Origin: a virus
Length of the DNA: 29,678 nt
Reading direction: 5' to 3' (one strand)
Virus record (IMG/VR): IMGVR_UViG_3300036399_000778
Span: 1 to 29,678 of that record
Shown here: positions 9,701 through 18,009 of the stretch, one piece after another
How positions within the stretch are numbered: position 1 is the first letter of the stretch
Layout of the letters: the number at the start of each line of letters is the position of its first letter
The notes under the pieces: model-generated
Seen by the model: the letters and a program-made list of their open reading frames with translations, nothing else
Told to the model about the DNA's origin: nothing
Databases searched by the model: none
Made by a program: the position numbers and the translations under genes

Positions 9701-12700
9701 TTAATCCTTACTTGGTAAAAGAAGATACTGCTTGGCATGAGTTCTCACACTTTATTATCAGAGGTCTAAGGACTTCTAATCCAGAAGCGTTTAGTAAACT
9801 TGTCGCTCAAGTAGAAAAATTGCATGCAGAGAATCCTACAGGATCATCTCAAGCTTATGTAGAGGCTAACTACCCTGAGTTAAAAGGTACTGCAGAGTTC
9901 TGGGAGGAAGTAATTGCTACTGAGGTTGGTTCCCAAGCAACCGAGTACACTCCAAAGACAGGTCTTTACAATACCATTGTACAGTTCTTTACAGATATCT
10001 TAACTGATTTAGGATTTGTAACTCCTAAGTTTGATACATTGGGAGACATCGTAACAGCGTTATATAATCCTAACTTTGAGTTTGAGTTCTACCCAACTAA
10101 CTCTGAAGTATCCGATTACATGTTCAGTAGGGTTATGCCTAAGGATATAGATGCGTTCACTGAGCATTTGATGCGTGACCCAAATAATCCAGATGACTTT
10201 AGTCCTGCCATTAAGCAGATTCAGTTAATATCTGATGCAATCACTGACCAAGAGTTTGCACGTTTGATGGACACCAACAAGTACTTTACTAGTGAAGAGA
10301 TTAGAAAGTCAACTTCTCTAAGACAAGCAGGTGCCGTATTCGAGTCTTCTAAAGGTCGGATAAAGGCCATGGCTACCAAAGAGGATGTAGCAGAGGCTGT
10401 ACTAGATTTGGCAAACTACATGCAGTACATGTCAATCTACTTTCAAGGATTGATTGACCACTTGCAGACACTTAGCCAAGACCCTAACATACCTCCTGGA
10501 AAAAAGCTAGGCGATATTCACAGGGCTTTCAAACAAGCATTAGTTGTACAGAGACACATAGAAGAAATCACTGGAGATAGATTTAACAATCAAGGAGCGT
10601 TAGCTAGAAGTGTATTCAAGCCTAACACAGTTTCATCTATCGTACAGTTGGCTCAGACTTCTGCTAAGCAAGAGGTAAACACTAATCCTTTCTTGAAGAA
10701 CTTGTTCTGGTTGAAACAGTCGCTTAACTCTATTGTTGAGAAGCACAACCAATACATTCAAGAGCCTATTCTAGATGAACTTTCTGAGTACTACGAAGAG
10801 GCTACCAAAGGATTGATTGAAACTATTAACCAAGACATTCAACAACTAGATTCTCAGTTGTCTAAGAAGTCTTTTGATGTAGTAGGTCAAGCTAATAAAA
10901 ACAATGCAGACCGTACTTACCGAAACCGTGTTGTACGTGCTATCAGTAAGGTGGGTAACGGGGTAGATTCTAAATTTGTAGTAACCTATACAGACGGAGC
11001 TATTCAAGAGTTTACAAACTTTAGGCAGTTTAAGCTGTCATTTGAGTTGCCTGTATCTGTAGGTAATATCTTAAATAGAATCCAAGACAGTAAAGACGAC
11101 TACACCAATAAGCTTCCTACACGAGAGAACTTGTCTAAGTTACTTATGGATACTAATAGTGAGTTGTTTGCTGCGTTTGACACAGCCACTACCACTAAGA
11201 ACCCAGGAATACAACTTGTAGCCAGTTACTTGAAAGGCATGGATATCTCGCATAGAGGTTCTTTGACTACCCTACGTAGTGAGATGGAGAACTTAATGCA
11301 AGATATCATCGCTGAGGAGGGTGCACAGTTTGGCGGATCTATCGTAGACGTTAAGAGTTTCTACAAGCCTTACTACAGGGAGACTTTCTTGTACGAGGTA
11401 GTTGATGGAGTACTTAACAAAGACAAGCGTATCTTAGTTTTAAATACTGCTACCAAGACAGTAGAGATGCGTAACTACATGACTGAGCAGAACTACAACA
11501 TTCAACATGGTATGGATGATGTGGCTGACTTAGACCCGACTGACATGAGTGCCGAGGCAGTTGCTAGGCGCAGTGCTGCGGAACAGAAAGTACAGGAGGC
11601 AATTGAGAACCTTGAGAAGTTCAAAGAACAGTATACTGAACGTCCGTTCACTGATAAATACTATGAGATTCAAGCCAAGCTACCTGTAGAGATTCGTAAC
11701 AAGCGTAACAGCATCTACCAAGAGATGGCTGCTGTTAGAGAAGCTTTCGTAGGTGGTGAGATTACAGAAGAAGCGTTTGAATTACTCCGCTTAAACCAAG
11801 CAGAGTTGGATGACATGGAATCTCTTTACGATTCTTTAGGTAATCTTAAACAGGGAGAAGCCTATGATGTAGCAAAAGCAATCATCGATTGGAAGACTGC
11901 TAAGTCAAATACCGAGATTCCTCAGTTGGATGCCAATGGTATGCCGTTGCTGGATGCCAAAGGTCAGCCTATCGTGAAGATAGTACCAACTACTGTTTAT
12001 CCTAAACTATCCGATGAGACCTTAAACGTATTCACCAGGACACTTTCTTCACGTAAACAGAAGTTACAGTCAGCTATTGCTGCTGCTGAGAGTCAATACA
12101 AGGCTGCACAGAATGATTCTGCTAGACAGTTGGCTCTTAGATTAAAACAAGATGCTTACGATGAGTATAATCGTTGGGCTTCTATCTACACACGTACTAC
12201 TTACTCTCAGGCTTTCTATGACGAGCGTGCTTTAATTACTAGTGAGATTCAACAGTTGTTGGGTGACAGAGGTGATAACCTAACTGAGTTGTATGAGAAT
12301 CTATTTAACTTGCTTAAGGGTAAGAAAGATAGAAATGGTGAGTACATGCCTAACGAAGTTAGTGATGGTCAACGTCAGACTGCTAAAGAACTAGAAGAAC
12401 GTATCGAGGAGATTAAAGGTCTTACTCGTCAGAACTCTCCCTTAGATAAAGACACTAAGGAAAAGTTAGTAGTACTTGTCCAAAAACTTCAAGACTTACA
12501 GAGTAACGTTAACTCAAAAGCCTACGAGAAAACTGTAGAGGACATCAAAGCAAGTTTGCGTACTCAGATAGCTACAGCTAATCCTACATTAGATAGTTCT
12601 TCTATTGAGAGACTTGTAAGCCAGGCATTTAAACAGTCTGCTTGGTACGCAGATAACCACATTAAAAAAGTAAGATACGATTCTCAGAGAGAGGAAACTG

Positions 12701-15144
12701 TTCTTGTAGAGGAGCCTATCTTTATGTGGAGAGTAACTAGGCCTAATGATGAGTCTTATATTGAGGAAGAAGCTCCTTCATTCCTGTGGTTTAGTCCTAA
12801 AGTAAGTACAGAGTTTCAGAACCCTAACCACGTGTTGGGAGAAACTACCTTCAAGGAGACTACCTCAGGTCCTTACTATAACGCTAACTATGATAGTTTA
12901 AGAAGCAATCAGAAAGTTCTGCTTGGTCGTATGCGTGATGCACTGAACGGTGCACAGTCTGAACTTTACAAAAAGGATAAGTTAGGTGATATTATCCCCG
13001 GAATCTATAAGACAGGAGGTGAATTATTCATTGACTTGATTACAGGTAGATCTAATCCGTTAAAACGTTGGTGGAATCAACAAAAGGAATGGTTGTTAGG
13101 TGAAACACGTCAGGCATTGGGTGATGAGGATGAAACTTTTGGTATTGCAGAACAAACAGATGCTTTTGGAGAACCTATTACTAGAGAGTCTCGTAAGTTA
13201 TTCGTAAGATATAGCCGTCCTATGGCTGCAGAAGAACAGTCTTATGATATTATGACTGCCATTGCTTCTTACTCAGCATCTGCTGCTAGGTTTAGAACTC
13301 ATCGTAAGTACCAATCTACTATTCTGGCAATGGAAGAATTGCTTAGTGGTAGAAAGGCACCTGCTTCTTTGTTAAATAAACAGGGTTCTTCAAGCAATAA
13401 AGTAATTGGTGATTTGATTGACCGTCAGTTGTATGGTAAAGGAGTAAATAATCCTAAGAACGTTTTTGCTAAAGTAGCCAATGGTATTCTACATGGTGCA
13501 GGTAGACTTGCCGGTGCTAAGAGTTTGGGTTTTAACGCCATCTCTTTGTTCCCTAACTACTTTAACGGTTACAAGAACAACTTGGCAGACCGTAGATTCT
13601 ATGACTTGAGTTACAGCGATTACTTGGCTGCCTACAAAGAGACTATGGGATTGTCTTTAGACTTTATCACTGGTCATGCTCAGACAGGTAATAAGCCTCT
13701 ACGTATGCAGATCATTGATTTCTTTGGGGGAACTCAATCTAACTACGAGCAAGAGTTTAAGGAGTTGTCTAACAAAGGAGTCTTTAAGTATTCTAAGTTC
13801 CATAAGTTTGTCTCTAACTTAAGGGAGTACACTGAATATGATATTGCTGCGCAGACAACGTTTGCCATGCTTAATAAATATCGTGTACCTCTAACTACTG
13901 GTGGAGAGATTAAGCTTAAAGATGCTTTCCACATAGTAAACGGGGCACTTGCTATCAAACCTGACGTAGTAGTTTCTCCTCAGTTGCTTAGAAAGATTAA
14001 GGATGAGATATCTACCGCTAACTATCGTGCACAGGGTGTATACGATAGTATCGGACAACCTACTGTAGCCAAGTACGCTTTGGTACGCCAACTTCTGTTT
14101 TTGAAGAAGTGGGTTCCTATGCATGCTAAGACAGAGTGGGGAGTAGGAAACATTCACTATGGTGCCGGTGTTAAGACTGTAGGTGCCAACTTAGCAATGA
14201 TGCGTTTTCTTCAACAGACTTTCTTTGAGTATGGAAGATTCTGGGAAGCAAGTAAAAACTTGACTAAGGCAGAGAAGGCAGCATTGGCTAAATTTAGATT
14301 TAACTTCTTTGCTTACTTGACTCTAGGTAATGTTATCAGTCAGATGGCTTTGTCTCTTGAGTGTGAAGATGACGGAGAGGCTGACTGGAAGGACTACGTT
14401 TGTTTCTTGTCAAAGAAAATAGCTAACGAAGCTGAAGGTGTATTCACTCTTTGGGGCATGAACGAAATGTTGTTTACTTATGTACAAGAGCAAGCAAACG
14501 GTACAGGATTCTTCGAGAAGTTAGGTTGGTCTGTTTTTGGTCCGTTCAGTGTATTTAGAAAGTTTGTAGATTGGGACAATGGTTTGTATAGCACAGACCC
14601 TTACTACAAGTATCGACCTAACTCTGATAAGATTGATTGGGATAAAACGCACCCAACCCAAGCAGGTAAGCCTGGTTTAGGTGTACTTGCAATGGAGATA
14701 CTAGGAACTAAAGGTGCTATGTTAGGATTAGATGCTAAGTCTATCGAGTTCCAGAACAGAGCATTTAACAGTTACACTCCTAAGACGTACACGAAAGAGT
14801 TGCGTACTCGTTACCTTGAAAATCATGATGGTCTTGAGACTATGAAGACTCGTACAGAAGAAGCTCAAGCTAAAAAGCAGTACAAGAAACAGCTTAAGCA
14901 ACTACAGAAAAGAGTATCTGCATTTGAAGCCGCTGGTGAAGATGTGCCTCAGGAAATCTACGATGAGATGGAAGTATTAAACTCTAACTACTCTGTAAGA
15001 TTAAGTGAGATTCAGGCAGGACGTGAACCCAACAAAGTATTTACAGGAGTGAAACCATTCTATATGTCAAGGCCAGGATTAGACTTAGAGGAAGAAGAAA
15101 TTTCTCAAGCAGTTGAAGCTCCAAGTTCTGATGAGTTTGATTAA
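6712..15144 (+). CDS. Giant virion/ejection protein with two zincin metallopeptidase motifs (polyvalent-type)
   Basis: This 2810-residue protein follows the virion RNA polymerase, where crAss-like phages keep other giant proteins packaged with the DNA. Visible parts, in order: an N-terminal region with an SPSTWCTSGSMTEYY motif near residues 280-295; an acidic Asp/Tyr-rich linker (about 450-485); a first HExxH (H625, E626, H629) with a downstream MELAARWAE helix (E695); a second HExxH (H1009, E1010, H1013) with FWEEVIATE (E1065/1066); a long helical, coiled-coil-rich middle; hydrophobic stretches near 2258-2288 and 2528-2550; and a charged coiled coil near 2716-2770. HExxH with a later E is the zinc site of zincin peptidases. 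Role in host takeover, DNA ejection or processing of virion proteins is inferred. Base composition drops sharply to AT-rich around 7680-8200. Confidence 0.75.
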   Translation: MICPNLNDPEVKAKFDQLLSVVPEYAYYLWDKYEGEVPAKYYNLSTVAPGLGTSVTTVENAIKSNLPKEISNAVSVVDLVPLDILGREDLFLSMKEILNENGITDELLINWAGKNKAVIGNIKKFRSTEQLEKVVDTIYNNKAKVENHVELKSNELALNSFKKWVEALEKYPVPFRDLMLTHAIKYLNPQRRSKYVLQLSKVALQKAYGIVVNKPHEANRIGKLYDEEVLATLSDSVDHEPSASGKGYWVHVPRTAKTDEKLSDREQYKTNVETLRKLSPSTWCTSGSMTEYYVQNYDNYLLIVDGITVAGIEVGINNTSSRQLHGTKVFYLFKSDGYLKDGYAIYSDRKEELDDKNLLTSETTKNPSGVEFTYINLKEEDKEKRPVKEVTSRANNGVAPIDHLDDIIAFFEKHNLDLNNNSVKRAQQLKSEGKVDSEYKEEFQGYIDPFDYEGQPDFYDPDYDFDVDQYEELRAEERNRRQLIAAQLISVEETLDNLELLALQNENNVFQQIPQELRDDETVARRAVLLDPHNIRHISTNVPFYRELATEVVTNTPYIWSYLPEEGRNIPGLEEIYRQYNLEDDLPFSKTSSKQIQGYYDPKNDKVVVVASNVSPEEAPKVAIHEVAHRGMLRMAKELKGTKELYQVLFNSEKELMKKLPELLKRTGHTNIESLLQDYGFSTESEEGKAKLLMELAARWAETLVDKPKPTWWKQFLSGIQQWVKNFTGKTLNEAEVNELVGGFVRYGTAPVSNVMYSKATLDDIKNHYLRLEVNLKLAQDLLKNPEYVSLDSYSKKIAYISNKVWQSETQKIKDRPSVTLIGNRIYHTSTEYVKPHQILGYADTTALKINSKYIINGGKKIAWARYDDSGVYVEIDPRYNFAADIVDLVETVEEEEIRAEIEMMGLQEALDAEKHALMEKLIQSNELLIDGEVLPLSNVMFQKTMELSNVLKRGNVRKFGQIFDKLVAKFPGVTWAWDTSIDGAARVDLATGQILVNPYLVKEDTAWHEFSHFIIRGLRTSNPEAFSKLVAQVEKLHAENPTGSSQAYVEANYPELKGTAEFWEEVIATEVGSQATEYTPKTGLYNTIVQFFTDILTDLGFVTPKFDTLGDIVTALYNPNFEFEFYPTNSEVSDYMFSRVMPKDIDAFTEHLMRDPNNPDDFSPAIKQIQLISDAITDQEFARLMDTNKYFTSEEIRKSTSLRQAGAVFESSKGRIKAMATKEDVAEAVLDLANYMQYMSIYFQGLIDHLQTLSQDPNIPPGKKLGDIHRAFKQALVVQRHIEEITGDRFNNQGALARSVFKPNTVSSIVQLAQTSAKQEVNTNPFLKNLFWLKQSLNSIVEKHNQYIQEPILDELSEYYEEATKGLIETINQDIQQLDSQLSKKSFDVVGQANKNNADRTYRNRVVRAISKVGNGVDSKFVVTYTDGAIQEFTNFRQFKLSFELPVSVGNILNRIQDSKDDYTNKLPTRENLSKLLMDTNSELFAAFDTATTTKNPGIQLVASYLKGMDISHRGSLTTLRSEMENLMQDIIAEEGAQFGGSIVDVKSFYKPYYRETFLYEVVDGVLNKDKRILVLNTATKTVEMRNYMTEQNYNIQHGMDDVADLDPTDMSAEAVARRSAAEQKVQEAIENLEKFKEQYTERPFTDKYYEIQAKLPVEIRNKRNSIYQEMAAVREAFVGGEITEEAFELLRLNQAELDDMESLYDSLGNLKQGEAYDVAKAIIDWKTAKSNTEIPQLDANGMPLLDAKGQPIVKIVPTTVYPKLSDETLNVFTRTLSSRKQKLQSAIAAAESQYKAAQNDSARQLALRLKQDAYDEYNRWASIYTRTTYSQAFYDERALITSEIQQLLGDRGDNLTELYENLFNLLKGKKDRNGEYMPNEVSDGQRQTAKELEERIEEIKGLTRQNSPLDKDTKEKLVVLVQKLQDLQSNVNSKAYEKTVEDIKASLRTQIATANPTLDSSSIERLVSQAFKQSAWYADNHIKKVRYDSQREETVLVEEPIFMWRVTRPNDESYIEEEAPSFLWFSPKVSTEFQNPNHVLGETTFKETTSGPYYNANYDSLRSNQKVLLGRMRDALNGAQSELYKKDKLGDIIPGIYKTGGELFIDLITGRSNPLKRWWNQQKEWLLGETRQALGDEDETFGIAEQTDAFGEPITRESRKLFVRYSRPMAAEEQSYDIMTAIASYSASAARFRTHRKYQSTILAMEELLSGRKAPASLLNKQGSSSNKVIGDLIDRQLYGKGVNNPKNVFAKVANGILHGAGRLAGAKSLGFNAISLFPNYFNGYKNNLADRRFYDLSYSDYLAAYKETMGLSLDFITGHAQTGNKPLRMQIIDFFGGTQSNYEQEFKELSNKGVFKYSKFHKFVSNLREYTEYDIAAQTTFAMLNKYRVPLTTGGEIKLKDAFHIVNGALAIKPDVVVSPQLLRKIKDEISTANYRAQGVYDSIGQPTVAKYALVRQLLFLKKWVPMHAKTEWGVGNIHYGAGVKTVGANLAMMRFLQQTFFEYGRFWEASKNLTKAEKAALAKFRFNFFAYLTLGNVISQMALSLECEDDGEADWKDYVCFLSKKIANEAEGVFTLWGMNEMLFTYVQEQANGTGFFEKLGWSVFGPFSVFRKFVDWDNGLYSTDPYYKYRPNSDKIDWDKTHPTQAGKPGLGVLAMEILGTKGAMLGLDAKSIEFQNRAFNSYTPKTYTKELRTRYLENHDGLETMKTRTEEAQAKKQYKKQLKQLQKRVSAFEAAGEDVPQEIYDEMEVLNSNYSVRLSEIQAGREPNKVFTGVKPFYMSRPGLDLEEEEISQAVEAPSSDEFD
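7222..7970 (+). other. N-terminal region with 'SPSTWCT' motif in the giant protein
   Basis: The region encodes LSPSTWCTSGSMTEYYVQNY, then a beta-rich stretch (YLLIVDGITVAGIEVG) and a terminal helix (HLDDIIAFFEKHNLDL). The pattern S-P-x-T-W-C-T followed by Y-x-L-x-V-x-x-G and a closing D-x-I-x-x-F-x-x-x-N-L helix recurs, from memory, in large phage proteins of unknown function. I cannot assign an activity. Cys284 and Trp283 are the most distinctive residues. Confidence 0.45.
8480..8980 (+). other. First zincin-like metallopeptidase domain
   Basis: A strand-like GYYDPKNDKVVVVASN leads to VAIHEVAHRGM (H625, E626, H629 of the giant protein); about 65 residues later MELAARWAE offers E695 as third zinc ligand. 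A Trp-rich tail (PTWWKQF, QQWVKNF) follows. All zinc and catalytic residues appear present. Confidence 0.65.
9625..10095 (+). other. Second zincin-like metallopeptidase domain
   Basis: WAWDTSIDGAARVDLATGQI leads to TAWHEFSHFIIRGL (H1009, E1010, H1013); about 50 residues later FWEEVIATEVG offers E1065 or E1066. The layout strand, HExxH, helix with Glu, then a hydrophobic tail (IVQFFTDIL) repeats that of the first domain, although sequence identity is low. Confidence 0.65.
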
Positions 15145-15148
15145 CCTC

Positions 15149-15178
15149 TTGACTTATTTATAAATAAACTTAACTTTG
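15149..15178 (+). promoter_or_regulatory. Promoter P2 for the tail and lysis cassette
   Basis: TTG (15149-15151), 19 bases, then TAACTTTG (15171-15178) matches the Bacteroidetes TTG/TAnnTTTG consensus with the same 19-base spacing as P1. It lies in the 72-base gap before 15217 and gives a leader of about 30 bases. A perfect 14-base AT palindrome sits in the spacer. Confidence 0.6.
15154..15167. repeat. 14-base perfect palindrome in the P2 spacer
   Basis: TTATTTATAAATAA equals its own reverse complement and lies wholly between the -33 and -7 elements. It could be an operator, or chance in AT-rich DNA. Confidence 0.4.
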
Positions 15179-15216
15179 TAATGTCGGACGCAAGTCGGTT
15201 TTAATAACGAAAGAAA

Positions 15217-15519
15217 ATGGATAATTATCAACAAGTAAACGAACAAGGAAAACGCTTGAGAGCGATTTCAGCACACACTGGACTTTCTGTAGGCTCTGGA
15301 GGCTTTAAACGCCACGGCACAGGTACTGTATCAAACGTACGCTACAATGCACTAGTAGTACAAGAAGATACTGTATTCACAGAATTTCTTGTCAATGGTG
15401 CTTCTGAGTTGTCTAACAATGGTATGAGTACTATCACCTTCAAGCAAGGAGCATTTCTTCCTGGAGGAGTGATTACAGGATTTGCTATCTCTTCAGGTAG
15501 TGTAATTGCCTATAAGTAA
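15217..15519 (+). CDS. Small beta-rich virion-type protein, unknown function
   Basis: The protein has 100 residues, no Cys, Trp, signal peptide or membrane segment, and is rich in Gly, Ser, Thr and Val with alternating hydrophobic strands. An N-terminal polar helix (QQVNEQGKRLRAISAHTGL) precedes strands such as YNALVVQEDTVFTEFLVNG. It is the first gene after promoter P2 and joins the tail-protein gene through a TAATG overlap at 15517-15521, which suggests a structural role next to it. I do not recognise the family; a small head-fibre or tail accessory protein is a guess from context. Confidence 0.7.
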   Translation: MDNYQQVNEQGKRLRAISAHTGLSVGSGGFKRHGTGTVSNVRYNALVVQEDTVFTEFLVNGASELSNNGMSTITFKQGAFLPGGVITGFAISSGSVIAYK

Positions 15520-17252
15520 TGATACAAGGCATTGGATTGGGCATTGGAATCAATCGTTCCAACTATGCCCAAGGGATTTTTTCGGCTTATCAGAGTCGGG
15601 TTGTTGCCGATGGTGGAGTAACTGAGGCGGGTGCTTGTGTAAATGCAGTAAGTTCGTTATTGCAGTCAGCATCATTGTTGCTCATTCCATCGGGCTACAA
15701 GTCGGGCAAAGCATATGCCGAAATTCCCACCAACGGAAACGGTGATTTAACTTGGACACGGGCGAGTGATGCTTGGCGTACAAATGCCGATGGGTTGATT
15801 CAACGAGTTCCGTGGAATTTGTTGTCAAACACAAATACTTTTAGCAGTTGGAGTTTAGAAGGTGGAGCATTGACAAGCGGTTTTGCTGACCCAGAAGGCG
15901 GATTAACTGCATATAGATATGTCCAAACAACTGGTGGACTTTATTCGGGTAGTTCTACGGCAACATCAGGTAATAAAACTGCATCTATATGGTTGAGAAG
16001 TGTTTCGGGTACATCAATCACTTGTAATCTTCAAGATGGCGGAAGTGGAAATAATACAGTTGTTACTGTTACGGGCGATTGGCAATTATTTACCGCTACA
16101 TATACAACATCTACATCAAGACCATCTTTATATGTATGGGGAATTTCAAACGCATCAGGGATTTTTGTTTGGCATCCACAATTAGTAGAAGGCAGTTCAG
16201 CCCAAACCTATTTCCCCACAACCGATAGGTTGAATGTACCCCGTCTATCCTATATGTACGGCAGTTGTCCTGCGTTGTTGTTAGAACCGCAGAGGACAAA
16301 TGTATTTCAAAATAGTGGATGGACTGGGGGAGGTGCTACACCTACTGGGTGGACATCTTTTATTAGTGGTAGCACAACTGCACTTGCATCAATAAAAAAT
16401 TTAAGTGTTACTGCGTATCGTTTTAGCGGAACATCACAAAGGACTTTTTTTGTTAATTCAATATCCGTTACAAGCGGAACAACCTACACAATTAGTTTTT
16501 ATGTTGAAAGCGTAACAACTGCCGCAGAAATACAACAATGCGTTTCTTTTGGTTCGTCAACATCTTCAACATACTACAAAAATGGCGTTGCGATTACATC
16601 ATTAACATTGGTTGAAGCGGGGAATTTATATTCCGTTACTTGGGTTGCAGGTACGACAGCAACTGCCGACATGAGAATTGGAATCGGAACGCAATCAAAT
16701 GTAACTGCGAACATCGTTATATCTATGCCCCAAATGGAACAAGGGGCGTATCCCACAACATTCATTTTGTCACCCGTTGGTGCATCAGCCACCCGTATTG
16801 CCGATTCATTCTCACGCAATAACATCTACACCAATGGTTTGATTACATCAAGTGGGGGTACTTGGTTTGTGGAGTTGAGGGGGAATTTGAGTTATACAAG
16901 GGATAACACGCAAAATCAATTACTTTTTTCGGACACAGGTTTGACAAATTTTTTCCGTTTAAGAAATGACGGAACACCAAATACAAGGTTGAGAATTCAA
17001 AAAAATGTTTCGGGTACAACAAGCGACCTTTTCTTAACAAATACCGACACCGTAAAATTTGCGATTAAATGGAATGGCAGTACTGCGGATGTGTTTGTGA
17101 ATGGTACAAAGGAAGTAAGTGCAACATCATTTACCGCTACTCAATTACAAGATTTAACAGTAAATCCACAAGTTCCAATTTTTGTTCAAGCAATGGGATT
17201 TTATACAACCCCGTTGAGTGACACTCAATGTCAAACCCTTACCACCTTATGA
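15519..17252 (+). CDS. Modular receptor-binding/tail protein with two jelly-roll modules and a LamG-like end
   Basis: The 577-residue protein starts with a glycine-rich anchor (MIQGIGLGIGINRSNY) and a GNGDLTWTRASDAWRTNADG segment typical of Bacteroidetes phage tail or spike proteins. Two similar carbohydrate-binding-type modules follow: about 98-245, ending WHPQLVEGSSAQTYFPTT, and about 255-430, ending SMPQMEQGAYPTTFI. Residues about 443-577 resemble a LamG/concanavalin-like sandwich (FVELRG, FAIKWNGSTADVFVNG). The likely job is binding host surface glycans. It is joined to its neighbours by TAATG and ATGA overlaps. Base composition is locally richer in GC than the flanking genes (31 of 60 at 15661-15720), suggesting the module was exchanged. 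It has no enzymatic motif that I can see. Confidence 0.7.
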   Translation: MIQGIGLGIGINRSNYAQGIFSAYQSRVVADGGVTEAGACVNAVSSLLQSASLLLIPSGYKSGKAYAEIPTNGNGDLTWTRASDAWRTNADGLIQRVPWNLLSNTNTFSSWSLEGGALTSGFADPEGGLTAYRYVQTTGGLYSGSSTATSGNKTASIWLRSVSGTSITCNLQDGGSGNNTVVTVTGDWQLFTATYTTSTSRPSLYVWGISNASGIFVWHPQLVEGSSAQTYFPTTDRLNVPRLSYMYGSCPALLLEPQRTNVFQNSGWTGGGATPTGWTSFISGSTTALASIKNLSVTAYRFSGTSQRTFFVNSISVTSGTTYTISFYVESVTTAAEIQQCVSFGSSTSSTYYKNGVAITSLTLVEAGNLYSVTWVAGTTATADMRIGIGTQSNVTANIVISMPQMEQGAYPTTFILSPVGASATRIADSFSRNNIYTNGLITSSGGTWFVELRGNLSYTRDNTQNQLLFSDTGLTNFFRLRNDGTPNTRLRIQKNVSGTTSDLFLTNTDTVKFAIKWNGSTADVFVNGTKEVSATSFTATQLQDLTVNPQVPIFVQAMGFYTTPLSDTQCQTLTTL

Positions 17253-17590
17253 CCTTCGCAAAATACTCATTCCTAAACCAAGCCGAATGGCTAACATACC
17301 AAGCCCAAATCAGCACAACGGTTGAAGGTAGCGTAACCTACACGAATTGTGCAGTCCACGAAATAGGGCAAATCTGTTTAGCAACAGACAACGAAGGTAA
17401 CTGCACCGACCTTTCCCCGTTGTATGCCGTGGACATCCTTTGGAATGGTGAGCCGTTGGAATCGTTCAGCACAAAAGAGGTGTTCCCAAATCCCGTGGGC
17501 GTTCATACTTTTAGTGGGTGTGAGTCGCTTTACTTTGCCCGTTTCTGTGAATTTAATCCGTCATCACCCTTTTGCAATATCCCTGAATAA
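17249..17590 (+). CDS. Small Cys-containing protein paired with the tail protein
   Basis: The start at 17249 is preferred because it forms an ATGA overlap with the preceding stop; the ATG at 17228 would overlap further. The 113-residue product begins MTFAKYSFLNQAEWLTYQ and holds seven cysteines spread along it, with a DILWNGEPLESF stretch. It shares the higher GC and codon style of the tail gene, for example 29 of 60 GC at 17281-17340, and ends at a TAATG overlap with the holin gene. It could be a chaperone, tip or accessory protein of the receptor-binding protein. No family is recognised. Confidence 0.6.
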   Translation: MTFAKYSFLNQAEWLTYQAQISTTVEGSVTYTNCAVHEIGQICLATDNEGNCTDLSPLYAVDILWNGEPLESFSTKEVFPNPVGVHTFSGCESLYFARFCEFNPSSPFCNIPE

Positions 17591-18009
17591 TGAAGACCTC
17601 TTTCCTCTTATACACAGGTACAACTCTCTTAGCTTTTTTAGGAACTTACTTCCTTAATCTAGGAGCAGATAATGCTGAACAGTACTTAGCTGTAGTTGCT
17701 GTTGTGTTTATAGATGGATTCTTTGGGGTATGGGCAGGAACTAAGATGGAAGGCTTTAAGACGCATAAAGCTCTTAGCGTGCTTAAAACTTTAATGGTGT
17801 GGGTATTTATGCTTACAGGTATCTTAATGATTGAGAAGGGCTTTGAAGGCACTTTCTGGCTAAGTGAGACTATCTGTGCTCCTTTTATTCTCTTTCAGCT
17901 TATAAGTGCACTCAAGAACGCAGCTAGGGCTGGCTTGATAAAGAATGAGTTACTGCAGTTAATCTTAGATAAAATCGACCAACATAAAGTAAATGAAAAA
18001 CAAGATTGA
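17590..18009 (+). CDS. Phage holin-like membrane protein
   Basis: The 139-residue protein has several hydrophobic segments: LLYTGTTLLAFLGTYFLNLG, YLAVVAVVFIDGFFGVW, LMVWVFMLTGILMIE and a weaker IC-APFILFQLISAL, followed by a charged C-terminal tail. The DGFFGVWAGTK loop after the second segment and overall size fit the Gram-positive-type phage_holin_4 superfamily seen in many Bacteroidetes phages. Such holins make the inner-membrane lesion that begins lysis. Spanin-like genes follow directly and the next gene starts 17 bases inside this one. No endolysin is recognised next to it. Confidence 0.65.
   Translation: MKTSFLLYTGTTLLAFLGTYFLNLGADNAEQYLAVVAVVFIDGFFGVWAGTKMEGFKTHKALSVLKTLMVWVFMLTGILMIEKGFEGTFWLSETICAPFILFQLISALKNAARAGLIKNELLQLILDKIDQHKVNEKQD

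Noticed and set aside
15181-15204. Seven-codon leader peptide and GCAA hairpin after promoter P2
   Set aside because: The ATG is at or before the expected transcription start and the hairpin has only three clean base pairs.
16574-16825. Minus-strand and alternative-frame ORFs within the tail gene
   Set aside because: They overlap the well-supported LamG/jelly-roll frame and show no protein features.
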